From NCBI GenBank assembly GCA_009602735.1, contig WELA01005188.1:1-34338 (forward strand): a stretch of 34,338 nt of DNA, written 5' to 3'. Positions 1-6,138 of this stretch are shown here, piece after piece. This DNA is from Mesotaenium endlicherianum (lineage: Eukaryota; Streptophyta; Zygnematophyceae; Zygnematales; Mesotaeniaceae). Position 1 is the first letter of the stretch; every line of letters begins with the position of its first letter. The position numbers and the translations under genes are program-made. The notes under the pieces were generated by a model that saw only the letters and a program-made list of their open reading frames with translations, ran no database searches and was not told where the DNA came from.

Positions 1-2
1 AT

Positions 3-245
3 CTTGTTGTATCAACAGATGCTGAAGAAGTTATTGTAGCCAATCAAAATGGTCAGGATGCCGGCAAGGTTAATGAAAAATATCAGTTTGAATATATCAC
101 TGGTTCTTTGGAAAATACCTTTAAAAGCCCTGGCGTTACTGGCGTGTTACAGCAAATGGGTATTAGAGAACACGTGTGCGATGTATTAGAAGGCGGTGAA
201 GATGCATTTATTTATAGGGAACGTAAATACGGATTCAGAAAATAA
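3..245 (+). CDS. C-terminal 80 residues of an unrecognised protein (5' end outside window)
   Basis: An open frame runs from the window edge to the TAA at 243-245. The visible residues begin LVVSTDAEEVIVANQNGQ and end in YRERKYGFRK. The tail is hydrophilic with mixed charge and has no transmembrane segment or motif I recognise. Codon use looks genuine, with no internal stop over 80 codons. If the tRNA fragment at 2120-2161 marks the end of an integrative element, this gene is cargo of that element. No function is proposed. Confidence 0.55.
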   Translation, partial: LVVSTDAEEVIVANQNGQDAGKVNEKYQFEYITGSLENTFKSPGVTGVLQQMGIREHVCDVLEGGEDAFIYRERKYGFRK

Positions 246-374
246 CATTACTAAATAGCGTCTGTGTAATTTTGCTGTTTAGAATTTAATGGGTGACGGA
301 ACAGTGCTGGCGAGAGAAATATTCATTAAAAAAGCTGATTTTAAAAGCCGCTTGGCGGCTAATAAATTATATCT

Positions 375-470
375 AGCCATAAGTCGTTTTTAAAATGACT
401 TATGGACAATTATAAAATTTTATATTCAGCCACAAGTCTCTCAAAAAAACACTTTTGGACAATTTGCAGT
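375..470. repeat. Two tandem hairpin-forming repeat units
   Basis: Unit 1 has left arm CCATAAGTC (377-385) and right arm GACTTATGG (397-405), a perfect 9-bp inverted repeat. Unit 2 (about 430-468) is a diverged copy with left arm AGCCACAAGTC and right arm ACTTTTGGACAATT. Both right arms end in TGGACAATT. The 246-546 stretch otherwise holds no gene that I can see. A related sequence lies at 5440-5489. This could be a short dispersed palindromic repeat or transcript-end structure of the element; its role is unknown. Confidence 0.5.
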
Positions 471-474
471 CAAT

Positions 475-520
475 ATTGCCAGCCAATATGATCTCAAAAG
501 ACGGGTCTTTGGCTGGCAAT
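475..520. terminator. Hairpin downstream of the integrase gene
   Basis: ATTGCCAGCCAA (475-486) is the exact reverse complement of TTGGCTGGCAAT (509-520), giving a 12-bp stem. A second, overlapping hairpin (AAAGAC 497-502, GTCTTT 505-510) offers an alternative fold. It sits 26 bp beyond the integrase stop, so it could end or stabilise that leftward transcript. There is no long U-run, so intrinsic termination is uncertain. Confidence 0.45.
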
Positions 521-546
521 AATTTGCATCTTTATCTTCTCCCTAG

Positions 547-1911
547 CTAAACGGCAATCTTTTCCTGCAGATCAGCAGCTTTAAAATTTTCCAGGTTGGC
601 CGCCAATCTTTTCTTGGTGGCATCATCAAAGCTGGCAAGATAATTTTCCGTGGTGGTTAAAGATTGATGACCCAATGCTTCCTGAATATACCTGGTTGAT
701 ACCCCGGAATTCTTCATCACTGTTGAAAAGGTATGCCGTGCCACATACGTTGTAATTTTCTTTGCAATGCCTAATTCCTTTTGCATTTTCCGCAGCCATT
801 CATTGATCATGTGGGTGAACAGTTTCTTATCCTCATGCTGTTGGAACAAGTTAGAATTTAAGTCAAGCACCGGAAAAATGAGATTATTAGGAGACTTATT
901 CATATTACCCCACCTTTCCATGATACGGTACATATCTTCCGTAATAAACACAGAAATCAATACCGGGTTATCGCGATTGGCTCTTTCTGTTTTAGCTCTT
1001 TCAAAAATGATAAAGCCTTCATGAATATCCTTATACTTTAAATGCAGGATGTCTTTGAAGTTGATGCCATTTCCAAAATAGCTGAACAACCACATATCCT
1101 TTGCTCGTTGCTCTGTCGGATTATTGGGGTCGCATTTATAATTATAGATCTTCAACAACTCTTCATGTGTTAATGCTTTTTTGATTCCCTTGCCGGTAGG
1201 TACACGATATTTTCTGCGGCCAAACGGATATTGTTTTAGTGTTACAATATCCTGGAATATCGCTTCGTTAAAAACCGCCCGCATACTGCGTGTGTAAATA
1301 CCGATTGTTGTTCTGGAAATAGCTCGTGCATTCTGGTAATTTTCAAACTGCATGAGGTAAGAAACCGTTACTTGTTCTAACAATACATTTCCTTTGAATT
1401 TTTCAAATGCGCGATATGAGGTGTAATAACTCTCGGCAGAGCCAATACGCCCTTCCAACATTAATCGCTTAATGATACATTGAAATACATCACCAATGGT
1501 TCCTTTGTCGAAGCGCTGTGACAAAATCTTATAACGTTTAACAGCATCTTTCGGCATCTCTTCGCCTTGATACATCTCGGGCAATTGTGCGGCATACTTC
1601 ATAGACTGCTTCTTAACCAGCAGCGGATGATGCTGCACAAACTTGCGTTCAAAATCAATAAAGGTGAATGGCCGATTCTCTTTGATTGATTCTTCTGCCT
1701 GTTCCTTTAACTCTTTTAACTGATCACGTACTTTACGCAATCCTTCACCTAGGTTTTTTGCTTCGAGCTTTTCGAAATCTTTTTCATTCAAATCAAATGT
1801 GGTAGGATACATCTCAGTTTTATTCTGAGTGTACACACGTAATTTGACCGGATAGGTCTTTGTTTTTTTCATTCTTCGTGTGTCAAGAAAAATGGAGGCT
1901 GTTACCAACAT
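547..1911 (-). CDS. Tyrosine-family site-specific integrase (Bacteroidota type)
   Basis: A 454-residue site-specific recombinase that should integrate and excise the element ending at about 2120. The N-terminal arm-binding domain occupies about 1-95, the SAM-like core-binding domain about 130-225, and the catalytic domain about 245-430. Visible catalytic residues are the beta-hairpin Lys (K307), R392 in VARHTF, H415 in LGH and the nucleophile Y424. Two canonical positions differ: the first Arg is replaced by N281 (GNGINFKD) and the HxxR histidine is Y389. I believe related Bacteroidota integrases share these changes, but that needs checking. The gene starts at MLVTASIFLD, 209 bp from the tRNA fragment and pointing away from it, the usual layout of an int gene next to its attachment site. 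Length is normal and the gene looks intact. Confidence 0.93.
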   Translation of the reverse strand: MLVTASIFLDTRRMKKTKTYPVKLRVYTQNKTEMYPTTFDLNEKDFEKLEAKNLGEGLRKVRDQLKELKEQAEESIKENRPFTFIDFERKFVQHHPLLVKKQSMKYAAQLPEMYQGEEMPKDAVKRYKILSQRFDKGTIGDVFQCIIKRLMLEGRIGSAESYYTSYRAFEKFKGNVLLEQVTVSYLMQFENYQNARAISRTTIGIYTRSMRAVFNEAIFQDIVTLKQYPFGRRKYRVPTGKGIKKALTHEELLKIYNYKCDPNNPTEQRAKDMWLFSYFGNGINFKDILHLKYKDIHEGFIIFERAKTERANRDNPVLISVFITEDMYRIMERWGNMNKSPNNLIFPVLDLNSNLFQQHEDKKLFTHMINEWLRKMQKELGIAKKITTYVARHTFSTVMKNSGVSTRYIQEALGHQSLTTTENYLASFDDATKKRLAANLENFKAADLQEKIAV

Positions 1912-1956
1912 ACACTGAATTTTTTAATCATTACACAATACAGTCCTCTACTTGGA

Positions 1957-2100
1957 AATTTGCATAAAATTTGCACAAATCGAAGGGTAAAACAGGGTAA
2001 AAACCCGTTTTGTGACAGATTTTGAAATTAGGCAAAAACACCCGTAACTACCTAATTTTCAGCGAATTCGGTAAGATGTAGTAAGATGAAATAAAATGCA
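1957..2100. promoter_or_regulatory. Candidate integrase arm-binding repeats beside the att core
   Basis: Between the integrase start and the tRNA fragment lie two copies of AATTTGCA (1957-1964, 1968-1975), a small hairpin (AAAAC 1989-1993, GGGT 1995-1998, ACCC 2003-2006, GTTTT 2007-2011) and three units at exact 10-bp period: GTAAGATGTA (2071), GTAAGATGAA (2081), ATAAAATGCA (2091). Helically phased short repeats next to a core site are typical of integrase arm sites. AATTTGCA also occurs at 461-468 and 521-528. There is no gene in 1912-2119. Assignment is by position and pattern only. Confidence 0.35.
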
Positions 2101-2119
2101 ATAAACCCCTTTTTGAGCG

Positions 2120-2161
2120 CTCATAATCAGGGGGTCCCAGGATCATGCCCTGGTGGGCCCA
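2120..2161 (+). other. 3' half of a tRNA with CAU anticodon: displaced attachment-site remnant
   Basis: The geometry matches the last 42 positions of a tRNA: anticodon loop CTCATAA (2120-2126, CAT at 2122-2124), 3' anticodon strand TCAGG (2127-2131), variable loop GGGTC (2132-2136), T-arm CCAGG/CCTGG (2137-2141, 2149-2153) with a 7-nt loop, acceptor strand TGGGCCC (2154-2160) and discriminator A2161. The 5' half is absent: 2115-2119 is GAGCG, not the CCTGA needed to pair. The break therefore falls at the anticodon loop, a usual crossover point for tyrosine integrases. The T-loop ATCATGC departs from TTCRANY. Either Met or Ile2 is possible from the anticodon. Confidence 0.72.
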
Positions 2162-2164
2162 CAG

Positions 2165-2200
2165 AATACCCGCAGATCAGTTGATTTGCGGGTATTTTTT
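2165..2200 (+). terminator. Intrinsic terminator after the tRNA 3' half
   Basis: AATACCCGCA (2165-2174) pairs perfectly with TGCGGGTATT (2187-2196), and ATCA/TGAT extends the stem inside the loop. The right arm runs straight into six T residues (2195-2200). It lies 3 bp beyond the tRNA discriminator base, as expected of the natural terminator of the target tRNA gene. This suggests the chromosome side is to the right and the element to the left. Confidence 0.8.
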
Positions 2201-2215
2201 GCCCTTGCTTTATCG

Positions 2216-2223
2216 TATATTTG
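2216..2223 (+). promoter_or_regulatory. Bacteroidota -7 promoter box for the toxin-antitoxin remnant
   Basis: TATATTTG matches the Bacteroidota consensus TAnnTTTG exactly and sits 17 bp before the ATG at 2241. No well-spaced -33 TTTG is evident; the nearest, at 2198-2201, is rather close. Confidence 0.4.
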
Positions 2224-2240
2224 AAGAGCAAATATTTATC

Positions 2241-2422
2241 ATGACAGAAATCATCATTGATAAATCATTGATAAGAAAAAATACCTTCTGGTGCCTGCAA
2301 AGGATTATTCTGCTTTGCAAAAAAAAGCTGCCTTAAAATCAAAGGCCGAAAAGGTCTTTTCCTTGGAAGATGCACGGTCGTTTAGCAAGAAGTTGATCAG
2401 AAAATGGGCGGCAGAAAAGTAA
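2241..2422 (+). pseudogene. Frameshifted antitoxin of a ParD/ParE-like module
   Basis: The ATG at 2241 opens MTEIIIDKSLIRKNTF. The rest of the antitoxin, PAKDYSALQKKAALKSK and onward to KWAAEK, is in another frame from about 2291 to the TAA at 2420-2422. Restoring one reading frame needs a single extra base near 2288-2291, so this reads as a 1-nt deletion or a sequencing error. The downstream part overlaps the toxin ATG at 2404, the usual tight antitoxin-toxin arrangement. The protein would be a small repressor that neutralises the ParE-type partner; as read, the first frame gives only a 31-residue product. Family placement rests on the partner gene and gene layout. Confidence 0.6.
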
Positions 2423-2664
2423 CTGTAAAACAAAGCGCCGCTGAAAGCATTGCATCTATCGCTTGGTATATTGAATCGAAGGGATTGGTTGCGATTGCCG
2501 AAAAGTTTACTGATGACGTTTATGATTACTTCCTCAAACTTGCCAATCCTCTAAAATCCTATGCTGTTTGCAAAGACCCAATTCGTTCTTCATTGGGATA
2601 TAAGTGTCCAGGGAAACTCATCAAAAAATACCACTCTTCGTTGCCGTTTTATGATAGGCGTTAA
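2404..2664 (+). pseudogene. RelE/ParE-type toxin, 3' end lost and replaced
   Basis: Residues 1-68 read as a RelE/ParE-family toxin: VTVKQSAAESIASIAWYIE, then the helical EKFTDDVYDYFLKLAN segment and KDPIRSSLGYKC. Members usually run 95-105 residues and end with a further beta-strand block carrying key residues. Here the native sequence stops at 2606, and the frame continues for 19 codons through a 102-bp copy of an antisense-oriented stretch of the ATPase gene, ending KKYHSSLPFYDRR. The C-terminal strand is therefore missing and the product is probably inactive. With the frameshifted antitoxin upstream, the whole module looks dead. Confidence 0.7.
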
Positions 2665-2708
2665 ATACTTGGTTAGCATGTCAAAAGCTTCAAACCAACT
2701 GGCGGGGG
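2607..2708. repeat. 102-bp direct repeat, copy A (inside toxin remnant)
   Basis: Positions 2607-2708 are identical, base for base and in the same orientation, to 4979-5080 inside the ATPase gene. On the minus strand the segment encodes ATPase residues 81-114, including the Walker B strand (VVFFDEF). Identity starts and stops abruptly at both ends. The 2.37 kb between the copies holds the AbiE-like module. Confidence 0.93.
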
Positions 2709-2797
2709 AAACCAGGTTTTTGGTATTGACATAAATCATCATCAACTGGTGCCCTGTCTGAAATCCTTGACCGATAAGAATCAAGTACCGTGGTGAG

Positions 2798-2871
2798 CAT
2801 TTGTCACGATTTTGCATAAAATCGTGACAAATGTGACGTTTTCTGTCACAATTATGCATAAATTTGTGACA
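2798..2871 (+). promoter_or_regulatory. Two tandem operator palindromes before the AbiEi-like gene
   Basis: Operator 1 spans 2802-2829, with half-sites TGTCAC and GTGACA. It sits in a perfect 16-bp inverted repeat (2798-2813 with 2818-2833, spacer GCAT). Operator 2 spans 2844-2871, has the same half-sites, and matches operator 1 at 24 of 28 positions. Starts are 42 bp apart, four helical turns, so both would face the same side of the DNA. An extra GTGAC half-site lies at 2833-2837. Operator 2 ends on the A of the start codon. AbiEi antitoxins are known to bind paired inverted repeats to repress their own operon, so autoregulation is the natural reading. Confidence 0.72.
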
Positions 2872-3485
2872 TGAAATCAGTTCAACAACATATCGGAGAG
2901 CAGATTCGGGAAACTCCGCCTGGAGCTATTTTATTTCCTGCTGACTTTCGAGGCTTGGGATCGGACGATGCTATCAGGCAGGCTTTGTCGCGCCTGGTAA
3001 GTGAAGGTGTCATTGAAAGACTTGGACACGGGATCTATTACCTCCCTCAATATGACGATGAGCTGGGTAAGCTGATTCCTTCCATGGAAAAAATAGCAGA
3101 GGCAATAGCAGCGAGAGAGCATGTGCGCATTCTGCCAACCGGTGCGGCTGCTCTCAACAGACTGGGCTTGTCGACACAGGTGCCTATGAATATCGTGTAC
3201 CTGACCGATGGCCAGCGGCGTAATATTCAAATCGGTAAAGGAAAGCTGGTATTCAAGCCGACAACTCCCAAAAAGTTTGCTTTTAAAGGCGCCATCAGCG
3301 GCATGCTGATACGCGCTTTAGAAGATGTAAATCTAAACGAGATCACAGCTGAAATGAGGGCTCGTATCAAAGTGCTGATTGAAAAGGAGGACCCGCAACT
3401 TTTGAAATACGATCTGCAACTCGCGTCAGCAAAAACTCATAACTATTTACTACAGTTAATAAAAGACAGACATGAAGTGGCTTGA
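2871..3485 (+). CDS. AbiEi-like antitoxin/transcriptional regulator (DUF6088 family)
   Basis: A 204-residue protein with an N-terminal winged-helix region (about 1-65: ILFPADFRGLGSDDAIRQAL, then a wing ending GIYYLPQ) and an alpha/beta C-terminal domain, the build of AbiEi-type antitoxins of type IV toxin-antitoxin systems. It should repress its own promoter and counteract the AbiEii nucleotidyltransferase. The start at 2871 is supported by the family-like N-terminus MKSVQQHIGEQI. It coincides with the end of operator 2, leaving little or no leader. The gene overlaps the AbiEii-like gene by 14 bp, indicating translational coupling. It appears intact although its partner is truncated, so it may survive as a stand-alone repressor or as an antitoxin against another toxin copy. 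Confidence 0.82.
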   Translation: MKSVQQHIGEQIRETPPGAILFPADFRGLGSDDAIRQALSRLVSEGVIERLGHGIYYLPQYDDELGKLIPSMEKIAEAIAAREHVRILPTGAAALNRLGLSTQVPMNIVYLTDGQRRNIQIGKGKLVFKPTTPKKFAFKGAISGMLIRALEDVNLNEITAEMRARIKVLIEKEDPQLLKYDLQLASAKTHNYLLQLIKDRHEVA

Positions 3486-3930
3486 ATTATCGGATGATAG
3501 AAAGCAGCTGGTGCTTGACCAGGCATCGGCAAAATTATCAGCGCCCAAGAATGCATTGGAAAAAGACTGGTGGGTGACTGTTGCCTTACGGGCCATCTTT
3601 AATACACCATTTGCAAAAGATATTGTTTTTAAGGGCGGCACCTCTTTAAGTAAGAGCTGGCAACTGATCTCGAGGTTCTCTGAAGACATTGATCTGGCAA
3701 TTAATCGTGAAGCGTTGGGGTTCGGCGGTGAACTGACTTATTCGCAAATCAAAAAATTAAAACGAAAGGGTGTAGAATTTACAATAACTGAGCACCTGTT
3801 AAAAGAAGTACCCCTTACTGCTCTCCAACGCTTAGGTTTTCTGCTGGAAGTAATATTAAAAAAAGATATTGGACAGGATTTGAGTTGCGATTATTCATCA
3901 AACAATACATCCATTGTTAATTCACTCTGA
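3472..3930 (+). pseudogene. AbiEii-type nucleotidyltransferase toxin, truncated after about 100 residues
   Basis: Residues 1-99 match the N-terminus of AbiEii/AbiGii nucleotidyltransferases: DWWVTVALRAIF, the GGTS motif (55-58) and the acidic pair in SEDIDLAI (D72, D74), which bind nucleotide and metal. Full-length family members are about 250-350 residues; here only 152 codons are open. Residues 101-137 (TITEHLLKEVPLTALQRLGF and onward) do not look like the expected continuation and resemble the C-terminal helices of another AbiEi-type antitoxin. The last 13 codons read through the tail of the opposite-strand ATPase. The fold is incomplete, so activity is unlikely. It overlaps the upstream gene by 14 bp. 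Confidence 0.72.
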
Positions 3931-5321
3931 ACTAACCCAATCTTATATTCATTGGTAGTGACCCCATACGTCGTAATCATCGTAAGGAATAATGTTTTTT
4001 TTGTGTTAGTCGCACTTCTGAATACCTGCACCTTTTTCCATAGTTCTTCTTTGTACCCTTTTGTGATTGAAAACTCATTGATTGAAAATTTCATCTCACA
4101 TAAATTAATACACATGTCCTGCCTGTCAATCAACAAATCAATTTGCGCACCTTGCTCATTCTTTTGAGGTTTATACCGCCATGTAGAGGTTTCAGTATGT
4201 ACATTTTCAATACCCAGTGCTTTTTTGATTGATGCTATATGTTTCATACAAATCGCTTCAAATGCAGTTCCACTCCAACTTTTCCAAGAGGAGCCAGATG
4301 CAAATTTCTCCCAAGAGCCAGCACCATGCCATTTACTGTTTTCAATGAATTTCATGAAGAAGTGGGAGTATTCGTCAGTCAACCGGTAAACTACATCCTT
4401 CGTAGTTTTTCCGAACGGAATATATGGTGTTATAAAACCCGACTCTGTAAGTTCTTCCAGTAATTGCGTGGCGCCTCCGCCTGAAGACAACCCGCATGCT
4501 TCAATGATTTCATTCCTGTTCAAGCCACTTCCTTTTTTTGAAAGTGCTTTAACGACGGCAATATGGTCATCAGCCCCATCAAATAATGAATGAAATAGTT
4601 TTTTGAATTCATCTTGCAGGATCCCATCTTTCGTGAAACACAATTTGTCAATTGCTTGCGTGGCACTTTCACCCGGTTCTATCTCTTTTAAATAATGGGG
4701 TATCCCACCCATTGCCATATACAATTGAAGTACCTGAAACCTGTCTATATTAACCTTCCGGGCTCTTAAAAATTTTTCCGTTTCACTGACGGTAAAAGGC
4801 AAAAGACGCATTTTCCTCGTTACCCGATTGTGTAACCCCCCTCTGTTATTAATGACTTTTTGGATCATCCAGGCGGCTGCCGACCCGCAGATTACAACAA
4901 TTAGATTTTGCTGCCGGGAGGCCCACATATTCCAAAAATTCTCAAAAGCCTGCATAAAACCGGATCTGGGAGTATGTATCCAGGGAAACTCATCAAAAAA
5001 TACCACTCTTCGTTGCCGTTTTATGATAGGCGTTAAATACTTGGTTAGCATGTCAAAAGCTTCAAACCAACTGGCGGGGGTACCTAATTTTAAACCTTGC
5101 ACATTTGACAGGGCAATGCGGAAGTTGTCTAATTGCTGGTATAAAGTGGCGTTATGTGTTCCAGAAAATTCAAAAGCTATTTGTTTTTCATATGCATGAC
5201 GTATAATGAACGTTTTTCCGACCCTTCTGCGACCATACATAGCAACAAGCTCCGCTTCTCCTGATTTCAATATTTTAGACAATAGATTCTGTTCTGTTTC
5301 TCGTCCAATTATTGGTTCCAT
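3891..5321 (-). CDS. AAA-type ATPase with C-terminal DUF234 nuclease-like domain
   Basis: A 476-residue cytoplasmic ATPase of the archaeal-ATPase/COG1672 group. Walker A is GRRRVGKT (30-37), Walker B is VVFFDEF (106-112) and a sensor-type strand is LIVVICGSAAAW. A winged-helix region follows, then a DUF234-like C-terminal domain with AQIDLLI and LCEMKF, the D...ExK spacing of PD-(D/E)xK nucleases. Function is not established; nuclease, mobility and defence roles have been suspected. The start MEPIIGRETE is chosen over an in-frame ATG 108 bp upstream because the family begins with this motif and the upstream extension reads through palindromic DNA. The gene sits alone between a truncated AbiEii gene and an IS3 fragment, with tandem palindromes at its 5' end, so it probably arrived as a unit. 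Confidence 0.85.
   Translation of the reverse strand: MEPIIGRETEQNLLSKILKSGEAELVAMYGRRRVGKTFIIRHAYEKQIAFEFSGTHNATLYQQLDNFRIALSNVQGLKLGTPASWFEAFDMLTKYLTPIIKRQRRVVFFDEFPWIHTPRSGFMQAFENFWNMWASRQQNLIVVICGSAAAWMIQKVINNRGGLHNRVTRKMRLLPFTVSETEKFLRARKVNIDRFQVLQLYMAMGGIPHYLKEIEPGESATQAIDKLCFTKDGILQDEFKKLFHSLFDGADDHIAVVKALSKKGSGLNRNEIIEACGLSSGGGATQLLEELTESGFITPYIPFGKTTKDVVYRLTDEYSHFFMKFIENSKWHGAGSWEKFASGSSWKSWSGTAFEAICMKHIASIKKALGIENVHTETSTWRYKPQKNEQGAQIDLLIDRQDMCINLCEMKFSINEFSITKGYKEELWKKVQVFRSATNTKKTLFLTMITTYGVTTNEYKIGLVQSELTMDVLFDE
4979..5080. repeat. 102-bp direct repeat, copy B (inside ATPase gene)
   Basis: This is the parent copy of the repeat at 2607-2708, because here it is continuous with the intact ATPase frame (residues 81-114). 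Recombination between the two copies would delete 2,372 bp: the AbiE-like module and the 3' part of the ATPase gene. Confidence 0.93.
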
Positions 5322-5340
5322 TGTATAAGCATTTTGCGTC

Positions 5341-5432
5341 TTTTGGCGAATTAAGAATGAGTTATAATTCGCCAAAACTATAAAAAAATACGCGATTTGG
5401 CGAGATATAAGATGGTTATATTTCGCCAAATC
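5341..5432. promoter_or_regulatory. Two tandem palindromes with TTTGGCGA cores upstream of the ATPase
   Basis: Palindrome 1 is TTTTGGCGAATT (5341-5352) with AATTCGCCAAAA (5366-5377), 12 bp perfect. Palindrome 2 is GATTTGGCGAGATATAA (5394-5410) with TTATATTTCGCCAAATC (5416-5432), 16 of 17 pairs plus a G-T wobble. All four arms share the TTTGGCGA core. They lie 20 to 111 bp upstream of the chosen start codon, in the place of an operator pair, but could equally be RNA hairpins or the end of a mobile unit. Confidence 0.6.
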
Positions 5433-5479
5433 TGCTTAAAAAAATGAGTTGTGGCTAATTATAAATAACCCTATTTAGC

Positions 5480-5797
5480 CAGAAGTTCCGCGATGAATGC
5501 TTAAATACGCACTGGTTCCTATCTCTGGAGGATGCTTATGAGAAAATAAGTGGCTGGGTAGCGGAATATAATCACTATCGACCGCACAGTTCTTTAAATG
5601 GTAAGACGCCTGCTGAAGTAGTAGTTGAACAACTGATAAAACAATCAAAAGAGCGAAAGGAAAAAAACGTACCCAAGGTTCCTCTTCATGAAGGGATGTA
5701 TTTTGCAGCTACAGAAAACCTGTTGGCTTCACCGGAAAATACATACCTTCATAAAGAGTTTTTTTATCCTTCAAACAGTCCGAATTCTCCGACTTAG
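5480..5797 (+). pseudogene. IS3-family transposase, C-terminal fragment
   Basis: The frame beginning about 5480 reads KFRDECLNTHWF, then EDAYEKISGWVAEYNHYRPHSSLNGKTPAEV: the end of the integrase-core domain of an IS3-family OrfB transposase, including the glutamate of the DDE triad and the NHYRPHSSL signature. It continues about 55 residues past the usual end and stops at TAG 5795-5797. The first roughly 200 residues, the other two catalytic aspartates and OrfA are absent. The left junction falls next to the repeat-like DNA upstream of the ATPase, so insertion of the ATPase unit may have cut the IS. It is non-functional. Confidence 0.85.
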
Positions 5798-6138
5798 GAG
5801 TGCCCGAAATCCGGAGGGAGGTTCCGTTTATTTTTTGATAAGATCATAGCACTTCTAACAAATTTCAACATAGTATCATATTCGACTCCAAAAAAAGCTG
5901 CCATAAACTCGATTTCATTTAAAGAGAACTTGCCAGGATCTTCGACTTTCTTAATAAAGGAATAGAATGAAATACCCAATAAGATTTGGAGATTGCTTTT
6001 GGCTATAGTTGCAAAAATTTGAGGAAAACTTTTAATCGTATTATTAAATAATCCTGACTTAATAGTATTAATCTTGTGCAGCCCCTCCTCTGTTTCATAG
6101 AAAGACAATAACTCCTTCTCTTTTGTACGTTTAGCCAT
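5794..6138 (-). CDS. Small uncharacterised protein, possibly helix-turn-helix
   Basis: 114 residues from MAKRTKEKELLSF; an in-frame ATG 42 bp upstream (6180) would add a hydrophobic stretch and is less likely. The central part (about 40-90: IFATIAKSNLQILLGISFYS, then FSLNEIEFMAAFFGVEYDTM) has the helix spacing of small XRE/Cro-like DNA-binding proteins, but no signature is decisive. The stop overlaps the transposase stop by 3 bp and the last residues (PPDFGHS) read into IS-derived DNA, so the native C-terminus may have been changed. The 6139-6369 interval contains no other gene I can support. Confidence 0.5.
   Translation of the reverse strand: MAKRTKEKELLSFYETEEGLHKINTIKSGLFNNTIKSFPQIFATIAKSNLQILLGISFYSFIKKVEDPGKFSLNEIEFMAAFFGVEYDTMLKFVRSAMILSKNKRNLPPDFGHS

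Noticed and set aside
375..470. Possible CRISPR array
   Set aside because: Only two diverged hairpin units with no regular spacers and no cas genes nearby.
2145..2336. 63-codon plus-strand frame starting inside the tRNA remnant
   Set aside because: It begins in the T-arm and crosses the terminator; the real coding start in this area is the ATG at 2241.
2590..2859. 89-residue minus-strand frame containing the ATPase Walker B segment
   Set aside because: It is the 102-bp copied fragment read in the ATPase frame with unrelated ends; no Walker A or remaining domain exists, so it is not a gene.
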